Shown piece by piece: positions 21,732 to 33,602 of a stretch of 64,000 nt of DNA (positions are counted from its first letter, which is position 1; each line of letters begins with the position of its first letter). This DNA comes from Daucus carota subsp. sativus (Eukaryota > Streptophyta > Magnoliopsida > Apiales > Apiaceae). The notes beneath the pieces were generated by a model. The model did no database searches, had not been told where the DNA came from, and saw only the letters and a program-made list of their open reading frames with translations. Made by a program: the position numbers and the translations under genes. The stretch is from positions 31,025,598 to 31,089,597 of the forward strand of contig NC_030385.2 of NCBI RefSeq assembly GCF_001625215.2, given 5' to 3'.

Positions 21732-23674
21732 AGTTTTCCAGATGTTTTCTATTTCCTGTTTGTTGATTCGAGAAATTGTTTCGTAATGCTGAATGTTGGA
21801 AGATTTATTTATATGTTTAGTTAATTTGAGGTGAAATGTAGTTCCCGGGAATGGAAATTTTAATAACAAACTTAAGGTTATGGTTTCTTTCAGTTTGCGT
21901 TGAATGTTTTAGTCGTGTGTTTAGTTGCATAAGTAAGTTGATAACAAGTATAGGTAATTTGGGTTTGCAATTGCATTAGTTAATTTGAGCTTGCAAGTTC
22001 ATTAATGTAGTTGTAATATTATGTTTCCATGTATATTAGTTGTTGATAAGAAGTATTTGGAATTGATAAGATTTCTTTTTAAAATAGAAATTGTAAACAG
22101 ATTTGCCTGGTGCATTGATAAAGATTTGTTTAGTCACCTAATGCTTTGTAATTTTCTGTCATGGAGATTTCCATGTTTAAATCTATGATAGTGTAGTATG
22201 CATTGGTCTTTGGCTATTTCTCGAATGGCTTTTTGTTAATTCATTTGATATAATATTGTTAGCTAGTGGCAATGCTGAATTATTTACCTCAAAAATGTAA
22301 TATATGTTCTTTCCTATTAACCTTCACCCAATTTTTTAGGTTACTAAATATCTGCTAAGCTACTTGTAAGTTGTAACGCATTGTTTATACCATTACTATT
22401 TGGAGTGATGTTTAGTTTCACTATGCCATGCAAATGGAAGTCGTTCATCTTTAGTAATTTGTTTGACATCTCATATAATCTGTATATACAATTTGATTTG
22501 ATCTATGTAATACTACGTTTGATCATTGGCTAAATTACCTTTAGCTCCCTATTCATATGGTTATATCTCTAGAACTATAACTTTTCTCTGTACAAATGCA
22601 TCAAAATTTTCACATTTCATCTGCCTAGATACATCAGAATTTTCACATGTTTGTTGTATTTGACCCTTAGCACGTTCCTGCTGACCATAGAATAATACAG
22701 TTAATAGTAGTACTCTTCCCTCCGAGTCTCCAACGATGAATACAATGCATGTGTTGGAATTTCAGTGAAATTATACAAGAATGTGCTTCAGGTATTATTG
22801 ATAGAGATGCAAAACTAAACATTTCACTGTTAGAGAATAAAGATGCAATACATTAAAGGCTGGGGTCTTAGAGGTATTTCAGTCATGATAGTTTGATCTA
22901 TATTTGTTTTTTGATTTGTTAAAAGATTGTATCTATTACTAAAGTGGCTCTATGATTCTTTAGGAGCTATAAGATCATTTATTATTCAGTCTGTCTTCAG
23001 TTGATATATGAGTTCTATAACTATAAAGTGGCAGCACAAGGAAGTTGCTATTATATATTTCCATTTTGAATTTGCTGCTCCGCTCTTTTATTCTCTCATT
23101 CCCATCAAAAGCGAGTCCCCTGTGATTCATATGATCTTCCCTGATCATCATGATTCACAACTCACAAGCACTAATGTTCTAGTTATCGACTAAATCGATA
23201 CTTTGGGGTCAGAATATTGCTGATTGCGTTTGTGTCTCATCCCGCACAGAGGTATAACCTGTAGTATAGTCCTGCACTCCTGCTGGTATATGGGGGTAGT
23301 TGAGCACTGGTTGTGGCTGCTTTCTCTTAATTGACAGATAGTCTTATGTAGTAGTATGAATTTGATATCTAGTGATAAGATATACTATATTATGAGATAA
23401 GATATCTAAGATACAATTGATTTTTGCGCAAACAATATTTATATTGACATATATATGCAGTTTTATTTCTACAGATAACACAAAGAAGATAAAAATGTGT
23501 TTACAGTACAAAATTATGGAAGAACTTCTAAATCTAGACACTATATGCTACATCTTTATATGCTGATGCACTATATATATACTACCAACATAGATTCACT
23601 TGCACTTATCAATCTATTCTTAGAGAAACACCAAACAGGAAACCTCAAAATACCTCGAAATCTGGTTTTCCTGT
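21732..23674. other. Intergenic, convergent 3' flanks of OSTC and PIRL6
   Basis: AT-rich sequence with no supported gene and no recognised transposon end. It holds the 3' untranslated regions of the two convergent genes. Confidence 0.5.
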
Positions 23675-26621
23675 CTATCTGGTAAAGTAACTTTTGGGTG
23701 AGAAGAGTCGCATTGGTGAGAACATTCCCATGAACTTTTGTGATCCTTTTGGTGTGTAATTGGGTGAAGCAAGGACCTCAATTCGATTATAACTAGGAAT
23801 GATGTACCCCTCCTGTTTCTGATAATTAATATTACCATGCACATTTGCTCTGCTGAAGGTACTATATCTCTTAAACTTTGCTCCCCACGATTTCCTTACA
23901 GAGTTCTTGTGTTGACCGTTAATCATCTGTGTCAAGTACACTTGCACCTTTTCTAGTCCCTGTTCCACAACTTCAGTTGGTGGTGAAACAAGAGGATTAC
24001 CTTCAACACAGAGTTTTTGTAACTTACCAAGGCAGCCAATGGAGTTGGGTAAGGTTGTGATCTTGTTGTAACTCACGTCCAGTTCAACGAGGGACAGGAG
24101 GAGACCTACGGAGTATGGTATGGTTGTCAGGTACTGGAAGTTCTGGCTCACGTTGAGGATTTCAAGGTTGATCAGGTTTTCAAGGTCGTCGGGTAGGGAG
24201 CGAAGGCAGTTTAAACGGGCATCTAAGATACGGAGGTTGGTCAAGTGAGAGGTGGAAGATGGAAGGAAAACAAGCTTGTTGGAATTGACCATGAGTTTCT
24301 TTAAGTTGATGAGTTCAAACCCTATTGTGTCTGGAAGTCTTGTTAACATGTTAAAGTTTGCATTTAGTTCTTCCAGTGATCTGCATGCATCAAATGAATT
24401 GAGCCATGTCAACTATAATTTGCAACAGAAGCAAAATTGCAATAATTATCTCACTTGCAGGAAACGTTACATGAAAATTTAGAACATGAAGCAGTCCTTC
24501 CAAGTACTTATATGCCAGTATGGAGGGCTAAGATTGAGTTCTGCACATAAATAGATCAGGGGAAGATTTTTTCTTTCTGTCTTTTCTTTTTTTTTTTTTT
24601 TTTTTTTTTTTCTCAGGACCAGGGAAAGCTTTCATATCATTTGAGGGTATATATGCCTATTTTCATGGACTGAATTTCAATCACTAAATATTTTATTTTC
24701 ATAGAAGTAATAATAAGAATGTTTAAGATCTATTATCCCAAAAATGCCGAAACTATTCTTTTAAGTGGGTGAGAGTGTTTAAAATCCAGTTTCATGACTT
24801 ATAAGGTAGAAACAGTTTATTGTGCAGATAATTTATGAATAAGTGGGTATTGGATGCAGTGGTTCTGGACTTAAAGCACACTTCCAATTTTTTTTGCTGC
24901 CGTTTGGCAAATTATATGAAGTGCTTAAAAATTGTAATAAAAGCCCAAGGAAAAAGCTAGGTAACCTAGCTTTTTTCCGGAACTCAGCTTCTTTCTGATT
25001 TTTTTCAGTATTGTTTAAAGTTCCGGATCTCAGACAATTGTTTAGTCTGATACTAAAGAAACATCGTAAAATTTGAAATATATATATCTACACATGAGAT
25101 CATATATACTAGAGATAATCTCGAAAAAAAAAATCTAATTAATTCATGACTCGGGATGCATAATAAACCTTAAATTTATTTTAATAATAAAATTTTGTAT
25201 TTATAAAATATTTCATGTATTAATAATAAAAGGTCTTATATTATTATAATTAATGTTTTAAAAGAAACAAATTATTATATTACAAAATTACGAAACTATA
25301 CCAACTTATAAGTTAAGTTATCCAGACACTTATAAAACTTCTGGTAACTTATAAGTCACGGTATCCAAACACTTCTGGTAGCTTATAAGTTCACACCAAC
25401 TTTTCACTTCTAATCCACTTCTATACTTTAAGTAATAAATCACTTCTTTTAAGCTCAGCCAAACACCATATAAATAGAAGTTAAAAGTAATAACATTTTT
25501 TAGTGACTTATTTATTTTTGAAATTTGATTTTACAAAAATGAAAAAATTATTGTAAAAAATAATTTATAATATTTTAATATTATATCAATAATTTGTATA
25601 TGTGATAAATTGTAAATATGAAAAAGAATCTTAGAAAGTGAAAAATTCTAGCCTATAAGAAAGATGAAATATCAACAGTGGGAAAAGAAAATCTTTAACA
25701 AATAAAACAACAAATGAGAAGAAAGCTTCCACGTATATGCCCGGAAAAAGCTGACGACATAACACAAAGATAAAGGATCGACAGCAAAGTTGGTAAATAG
25801 AAGAAGTGAAGAATGAAGCACCTGCAATTTTCAATGGTCCGAGGGAGAGACTGAAGATGGTTCCCGGAGACATTCAAAACCTTGAGCTTTGACAAACACC
25901 CTATTGAATTCGGAAGAGACTTTAGCTCATTCGAGTGCACGTCCAGCACCACAACATTCAGGAGTCTCGCAGTTAACGACTCTGGTATGCTCTGTTGCAA
26001 AAAATAAAAAAGATTAGAAAGATATTTTCCATGCATATTGATATCACTGTTTAAATGAGTATTCAAAAAGTCCATATACGTAAATCACTACACAAAGTTG
26101 TGCAGACAACTTTGTAAGGATTTTATTAGCTTATAAACTGTTGTTCTTTTTAATTCCGACAACTATCGATTTCTGGCTCCGCCACCATCATTGCACGGAT
26201 GTTAATGCAAAGTTTGACAGCACGCTCGTCGTGTTCATATTATATTTTGAGAATACAAAAAGTCAAATTTGAAACTTTTCGTCAAGTTAAAGCATGATAC
26301 CATGTTAATAATCAATCTATCTAAAACTATATGGTATCAAAATAAAATTATAAATGAATCTTATGCTATATTTCAACATAACGAGATCACACGGAGGCCG
26401 GAGCATACCTGGAGAAAGTTAGAGGAGAGATCCAAGGTGGTGACTAAGGTCATGTTAAGAGAAGGATCAATAACAACCGGAAGAGTCTCCAAAGACATGC
26501 CACTTAGATCCAGTAGTTGACCATCAACTCCAGCCACCTTTTCTTCCTTCTGAAAACTACTAGTTCTCTTCTTTTTCACCTCCATCCCTGCTAGCTTTTG
26601 CTGCTGCTGTTTAAGCATCAT
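23675..26621 (-). CDS. PIRL6: Plant intracellular Ras-group LRR protein, PIRL6-like
   Basis: Three exons (26621-26409, 25991-25822, 24380-23675) join in phase to 363 codons (362 aa). The protein starts [10 protein letters not shown], has a basic N-terminal tail of about 35 residues, then about ten leucine-rich repeats of the Shoc2/SUR-8 type (for example [50 protein letters not shown]) and a Ser/Lys-rich C-terminus ending FSPKSYFTR. Order and wording match Arabidopsis PIRL6 (recalled). PIRLs are cytosolic plant-specific proteins related to Ras-binding LRR proteins; PIRL6 is linked to gametophyte development. Donors are GTATGC and GTGCTT, acceptors are canonical. Intron 2 (24381-25821) holds a T-rich run near 24590 and AT-rich repeats. 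The gene looks complete. Confidence 0.9.
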
Positions 26622-28430
26622 CTTCTTAACACACACACTTATACACAATAACACAACAGCTAGGTGTAATTATAACACTTTACTCCAGTGGTCGTTTATA
26701 TATACGATAGTATGACGGATTGCATAGGAAATAAACAAATAAAAAATGTGGGGAAAGAGTACAGATAAGTATCGAGGTACAATCGTACAAGACAGGTACG
26801 CAGAGCGGTTTCGATAGCGTAACCACGTTACTCAGTTCTCTAAAGTCAACTGTAATCGCTTGTCATATTTAAGTGTGTTAACTTGTACTGCGTCCGTATT
26901 TCAACGATTTTTAATGTAAAGTATTGTGCGAGTACGCCTCAAAATCTTCGTGATTATAACGATTCGAGATTTTGCCATCTAGTATAGCTTTCGAGAATAA
27001 AGGATGATTGACGAGTTTCGAGCAGGACCGAAAGATTTTCAACTTTTATTAGGACTTGCTGCAACCGCTCATAACCGGAGTCCGAAAATGTGGATAAACA
27101 CTATACGGTCTTTTGTCAAAAAAAGATAATGTCGCAAAATACGTCCAAAATTTTGCCAACTCTAGCTAATTTATATGGTTAATTCATATGCCACAGGAGT
27201 AATGCGGTAATTTAGCAGGGAGTCATAAAACAACGAATAGGATTGTCAGCTTTTTATATGTACATTTTTCATATAAATATTACAAATAAGTGTTTTTAAT
27301 TTATAAATTTATAAATCTGACGTAAAAGCAGCAGCTAAACACCAGCAAAGTATTAGTCATATATGGGGGTGTTTATTTCTGGCTTCCGCTTTACTTAACC
27401 CGTTTGTGTAAAGAAGTAAAAGCATTTTTAATAAGCTTAGATATCTCACAGCTTCTGCTTTTTTTCCAAACACTTTATTAACTTATTTACTTCTCACTTT
27501 TACTTCACTTCTTTACTATAAGACAGAAGTCACTCATTTTAAGCTAACCAAACGGCCCCATAATATTCTTGATGGCTGCGGACGGATATAAGATCAAAAT
27601 GAAGGTGCTCTTGTAATCATTTCACAGGATTTCTCGGATTACTTGCAATTTCTAATATAATTAGTACGGAAACATCAGCAACAACAAAACAAAACCAGTA
27701 CGGAAGCATTTGAGTTTTTTATTTACGAACTAGAGTTTATCTCCAAGTAGTCGCTGGTTGCAGGTGAGTCTTATTTACTTATTTTATAAATATAAATAGC
27801 ATTCAAAATAGTTTCGATACGTATCATCTATTCAAGTTGCACTAATAAATTTGAGATACATCCCTTTATCATACCGTGATTTGCGACTGCGCCTATACAA
27901 AAACAATGTGATTAAGTCTCGAATATTCTCCTACTTATATATTCTTCCCATGTCAGCTAAATCAATAATTCAATTTGTCATTGTGTTATAAATTATTATA
28001 TAATCATTATGCAACAGTGATAATTGTACAATCTGTACCTTATTCCAACTAAACCGACTCATAAAATAAACATAGTTGGCTTTATATGATTTTGACTTGC
28101 GGAGTTGGTGCATTGTTCAAGCAACCGGCCTAGTTTTGTCACGTTTCTTAGATCACGGGTCGGTCCATTACTTAAAAATTCCTAGACTAAATTGACATAT
28201 ATAAATATCATTTGAAAGTTTTATATGAATATAAGGAGTATTTATTTTTGTGGATAGAGTCGAAGAAAGATGAGGACAAAGTTGAATCAATATGTACAGA
28301 AGATATTTTTAGCACACAAAAGACAGCAAGGAAGTAGATCATAAGTTACAAAATGTACGCTGAAGCTTGCAAACAAGAGAAGAATCAAAATACTGCTGTT
28401 TGCTTAAATTTAAAATAAGTTCTTGTCGCT
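26622..28430. other. Intergenic upstream of PIRL6, with one possible MITE
   Basis: No gene is seen. About 27365-27559 begins ggggtgttta and ends taagctaaccaaacggcccc. These weakly inverted ends, with internal words such as cttctgctttt, resemble common plant hAT-like MITEs, but no clear target duplication is visible. The rest is AT-rich spacer and the PIRL6 promoter (26622-26750). Confidence 0.35.
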
Positions 28431-28440
28431 TATATTTGAT

Positions 28441-28639
28441 GGGTCATGTTCAGGAGAGAGAGAAAAAAATGTTAATATCCATGTATTATATTTTAATATT
28501 ATTTTTGAACAAACACAACGATGAAAAAACATGTATTCAGATTTAGATCCTAAAAATTTATTTAAAATTTAGGGTTCGGCAGAACTCTAGTGGTTCTATG
28601 GTTCTATTTTAAGGACAGTTTTACTTTCGAGTGCGACCC
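28441..28639. mobile_element. MULE-type MITE, same family as 56597-56896
   Basis: It starts GGGTCATGTTCAGGAGAGA and ends GAGTGCGACCC, and is flanked by the 10-bp duplication tatatttgat (28431-28440) / tatatttggt (28640-28649, one mismatch). Its interior (cacaacgatgaaaaaacatg, gatttagatcctaaaaat, tagtggttctatggttctat) is shared with the element at 56597. Confidence 0.8.
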
Positions 28640-30154
28640 TATATTTGGTAATTTAAGATAATAGAGTATTATCTGAAAAGGAAAACCGAAAATAAATTTG
28701 AAATTGTAAGATAAAAGTTAGCCTCTTCACTTCTATATTTCTCTTCTCAAAACTTGTTAGAAGTATTATACAAAGAGTCCACAGAAACTAACTACAGTAT
28801 TATTTATTAAAATAATAATTCTGGACAAGCGATTGTTCGAAATAATTGATGAGTGAGTGTCAAAACCGCAAATAGACTCATATACTCATTGTAAGCACAA
28901 AAAGTTATAGTGTTAACATGCTCTTAATATCTTTTCGCTATAAAAACAGCGAATAGTTTGCTGCAACAATCACTTGTCAGACTTTTATTTTATCCATCCC
29001 ACCACTTATTTTTATCATTAAGTATAGGTTAATTTTTGTCATTTCATTTTCTTAAATGGAGTATTTAGTAGTGCTAGTCTGTTTAAGATTCATGAAGTTC
29101 ATACTTTTTTAAGAATAGAAATAAATATAGCGGTGACAAGATTTATAATCACCACTGGTACTCGCTGCAGATGTTATTATGGTACCTTAAATAGATTATT
29201 GTAAGATCATTGAATATAGCTCATCATTTGTCGCGCCTCTTGATATAGTCCGTAGCAGGGGTTGTGAGCACCCAATACATGATTTCCTCTAAACTTTAAG
29301 CAACAAAACCTTCGTTCTGTGAAGAAAATGCTGGAGTTGTTAACATCAACCATGCTGTGTTTCAATAGGACTGTTTCTAACGGTTAATCATATTTTAGAA
29401 AATAATATATATATCTTTCATTTTTATAAAGAGTTATTAACCAAAAAACCCAACTAACTTGTCATTTTTTTGCCAAAAAACCTTTAAACTTATCTTTTCA
29501 CTAACAACTCCAATAAACTTTATTAAAATTATATAAAAAAAATACAAAACAAACCATGGTTAAATTTTCTAATTTGACTTGTCAAATATCTCCCCATGAT
29601 TTGTATCTTTTTGTACACGTGTATGCCACATCATGCCTATTCATCACACGTGTATGCCACATAATATCTATTCATTAAGAGTAATAATTTATCTTTTAAT
29701 AATATATAATATTTCAATTTCATAAACCCAAAGAAGATTAGAGGGTTTTCTATCTCTATCAAAGTTACGTTCATGCAAGCAAATATATATCCATAGCTAC
29801 TTATTATAATCTCTCGGTGGGTGCCTTTCATATGACTACTATTTAATCACAAATTTTATTCTCTTGGGTAAGTATGCTTTGATTTTGTTCAATTGATTTG
29901 ATCATTATAATATGCTGATTTTAATTATCTTATTGATTATTCATTGTTCTTGAGTGAATAAAATATGTGGATTGAACTATGTATTGTAAGTATTAATTAC
30001 TTATATGCATCTTTCATGCTTAAGCAACATGTGTATCGTTTAAAGTAGCCTGAATAAGTCAATTGATTAGTAGATTATAAATTTTTATTTCTTGATCCTA
30101 GTCTACTAAATAGACATACCTAAGTTATTGATTATCTGTAATTTGTGTGTGCAG

Positions 30155-30994
30155 GATGGACAAAATAGACTTGGAAAGGAGAATGCCAGGTAGATCTAAG
30201 AAAGCAAGAAGAAAGGAAATGCACGAAGATAATGCTAAAGGTACTTGCTTAAAAGCTAATGGAGCAGTGCAAGTTAGCAAGAAAGGAGTGCAGATGACAT
30301 GTAGTAATTGTGGAGAAACCGGACATAATAAGAAAACTTGCAAGAATTCGCCAAAGAAAAAAACTCCAGAAGTTGAGAAACCAAAAAACAAAGGTGGGAG
30401 GCCAAAGGTTCAAAAAGCAGTATCAAGTTCTATCCTAAAGCCAAAAAAGAGAAAGAAAAATGAAAATGTTGGAGCTGGATTGTTTACTGATCCTAAAACA
30501 GGGAAGATGTATTTAAATGTATGTAATTTATATTTTATTTCACTATTAATTATGAGCAATTACATTGATACTAATTAAATTTAAAGTTACACCAGGGTTA
30601 TTTACTACCTAGTGGAGGCGGAGCTGAAGAAAGTTCAAGTGCAGGAATGACAGGTCCAAATGCACCAAGGAATGTTTTAAATAATGCTGTAATTCCAATC
30701 CAAACATCTGAGCCTACAGATTTAGTTCAGACCTCACCTGATAGTTCTTTTATATCCGAGGTATCTCATATTATAAATTTCATGTTTCCTGACTTCAAGT
30801 ATGTACTGATCTCTTATCAACATTTTTTCATAATGTAATTACGATCGTTAATGCCTGGAGCAGTAAAACTACATTGCTTTAGTACTAATTTGTTATAATT
30901 TGTTACCTATAACAGCTTGTGGACTTGTATAGAACAATTGAAACTCCACGAAAAATCAAGACGGTGGATATAAATTCCACATCAACGTCAAGAA
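30155..30994 (+). pseudogene. C-terminal part of a MULE transposase gene (zinc knuckle), three exons
   Basis: Exons 30155-30518, 30596-30760 and 30916-30994 keep coding sense across GT-AG introns. The first encodes RRMPGRSKKARRKEMHED, then the CCHC zinc knuckle CSNCGETGHNKKTC and a Lys-rich stretch (KKKTPEVEKPKNKGGRPK). This is the standard tail of MuDR-type transposases. The upstream SWIM and DDE parts are missing, so the piece cannot transpose on its own. Confidence 0.8.
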
Positions 30995-31747
30995 GTAAGA
31001 GATTTGAGTTGTTTTTTTTAACCCGCTTCATTATTATTAAGTCATATATATTATTTATTTGTCCATGTTCTAATCTCTAAGAAGTTAGTGGTTTTGATTG
31101 AAGTGAACAGATTGCTGGTATACTTCCTTATTATGCAATTTTCTTTTGTGTTTCTGCATCTCAATGAGATAGCATTCAACATCTCTGCTGGAAAAGAGTT
31201 CAAACATCAAACTTATGCAAGTCAATTCAAAATGATTCCAATATGTATTAGTAATAAAAAGGGATGTTTTCCTGCAACTGAAAGTACTAGACTATAAGCA
31301 TTGGCACATATGTTCTTGAATAAAATTTGTTTTGGCCATTTTTATAATTTATTAAAACTTTTGCATTGATGATTCTGCTTAAGTCTCTAACTTCTACCAG
31401 TCATATGTATATATATATCCTTGTTAAGAACAATTGGCGGATTGTGATTTTATATAATGATACTTGTTAGTTTTGATTTTAAAAATAACATGGAAACAAA
31501 TGAAAATAATTTGCGATCTCATTGAAGGTGTCAGAGTTGTAGTTATTGATTGGGTGGTTTTTTGGTGTCAAGATACTATGGTACTGTATTGCTACTGTTG
31601 GTGGTCAATGTATATGGGCTCATCTTCAATCATTTTCTGCTTTTTAACGCCTCAAGCAGATCAACCAGATAAAACTCCTAAGGCAAAAAACCTTAGTGAT
31701 ATTTTGGTGGCCACTTTGAGTTATTTGAATCTATTTTTGTTGCTGTC

Positions 31748-32149
31748 ATGTACCGGAGGAATCTGAGGGCTTTTCAGGGTCCTTTCCGGCGGAGTCAGTT
31801 TGTGGTTCAGTTGGTGGATTATTGTGAGAAGATTGAGGAGCTTGGCTTACATGGTCAGTTTTCTGAGAAGGACGTTTCCTGCATAGTTGAAGGCTTTCCG
31901 AGACTCAAGGTGTTGGATTTGTCAGACTCCACTCTACCTGCTGCTGTTGTGTGTGTAGTAGTGGATGGAAGGCTGAAATGCATCAGGGATCTAAATGTGG
32001 TGCACTGCAAGTTTCTCGATGAGGACGGGAAAGATATGAGGAACAATTATGTGAAGTGGAATGCTTTCAAGCTTAAGATTCTTGAGAAAGCTTCTGGTAT
32101 CAACACTTTAAAGAAGTTTATGCATTGCTTCAGGGAGAGATGCAGGTAG
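31748..32149 (+). pseudogene. Captured fragment of an F-box/LRR gene inside the MULE
   Basis: The 133-residue frame reads YRRNLRAFQGPFRRSQFVVQ, then LVDYCEKIEELGLHGQFSEK, LKVLDLSDSTLPAAV and a Cys-rich end (FMHCFRERCR, stop). It resembles the C-terminal leucine-rich-repeat half of plant F-box/LRR proteins of the At3g48880 kind (resemblance recalled, not searched). It lacks the F-box. It is in the same direction as the transposase remnant and could be spliced to it. Its GC content is higher than that of the surrounding element, as expected for captured coding sequence. Confidence 0.65.
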
Positions 32150-32538
32150 GTTCATAGAACTAGCAGTGCCATACTTCGGTAGTGTGGCAAAATACTGGGG
32201 TTTTGAACAAAAGACACCAATGTGAAACAATTGAACATTAGGGGCACTTTATTTTTTTTGATAATAACATTAGGGGTAATTGATCATTCTAAAAGAGTTA
32301 AAACCAAAATTATTATATATATCTTTTTATTGTTTTTTAAATTAATTATAATCATATTGCCACGTAAGACATGTAATGATCATGGTTAGTCCACCTAAGC
32401 GATAAGTAACTCTAGTTAAAAAAAATTCAAAGATCGAGTAAAGTTTGTTGGGGTTGTTAATGAAAAAAAGGTTTAAAGGTTTTTTGGCAAAAAAACTACA
32501 AGTTGGTTGGGTTTTTTGGTTTATAGCTCTTTTATAAA

Positions 32539-33602
32539 TAAAAAATATTATTTGATATGATAAGAGATGATGCAAAATTTTCATATAAATCTTTAGAGGT
32601 TCGACAAAATCATATTTGATTCTATAGTCAAGAATAATATTACATTAAGAATTCTTTATTAACTTGAATAATTCTTATTTATAATATCTTTTATATATTA
32701 CTTACTTTTAGATGACGAATTTGTATAATTTGAAATGTTGTAACATTCCTCCTGTGAATATAGTGAGTAGGTAATGTGTATTCTTTCATTTCCTTCCCTT
32801 CCCATACCATAATAAAATTAAGACTTAAAAGTGCTCGTTAAATTATTGCTATAAATAAAACATAAATGAAAGAAAACACAACCTTATTTCACCATTTAAT
32901 TAATCTTCATGTTGACACAGCTTAACTGTTTTATGGAATATTTACCCCCAATAAATATAGAGGGAAACCACTGCTTTATGGAATAATTTACCCCCAATAA
33001 AAATAGAGGGAAACCACTCCTACAGTCCTACTAGTTCCACCACTAGATACTAGAAGTTTGGAGTAACAGTCCGATCCTGCAGCACACTACTAACATTAGA
33101 AGACATTAAGCCAATTTTTTTGTGGTAATTCAACCAACTTTCAATCTGGACATAGATATCCAGAGGAATAGAACTTTTTAACAAGAGAATAATAGAAGTT
33201 TAGGACAAGTAATTCAACGATCTTTCAATCTGTGATCTAGTTCCAATCTGAACATGGCAATTGCATCCAACAATGGAAAAATGATCTTACCTTCACATAC
33301 TTTGTTTCTGATATACAATAATGCAAAAATATCAAGATCAAGATGCCAAAGAAGATTAATATATTAACAGAAATGTCATGCAACTAGGCAAGTGATGTTA
33401 GTCGTCACTATTTCTAGACTGATTGGGTACATTGGTCATGTAATGCGATACAAAGTCTTTTGATTGCTACATCTGATTATCTGAAATTTTCAAAACACCA
33501 CATAATCCTAGGGCATCGAAACAAAATTATGACATACCAATCACCTAATACCCATCAATGACCACATCTACACCATATATCCAGGTGTGCATAACTATCA
33601 GC
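32539..33602. other. Intergenic with a 46-bp tandem repeat
   Basis: At about 32932-33017 a 46-bp unit (tttatggaat...accact) is repeated twice with small differences. No gene is seen. The right part is the 3' flank of KELP. Confidence 0.6.

Larger units (their letters stand above)
29431..32529. mobile_element. Mutator-like element carrying a host gene fragment (Pack-MULE type), 3.1 kb
   Basis: Inverted repeats of about 100 bp (gagttattaaccaaaaaacc on the left, the inverse of gagctataaaccaaaaaacc on the right) bound the element. The target duplication TTTTATAAA is perfect at 29422-29430 and 32530-32538, the 9 bp expected for Mutator. Inside are the 3' end of a MULE transposase gene (30155-30994) and a captured F-box/LRR fragment (31748-32149). 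No catalytic DDE domain is present, so it is not autonomous. Confidence 0.93.
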
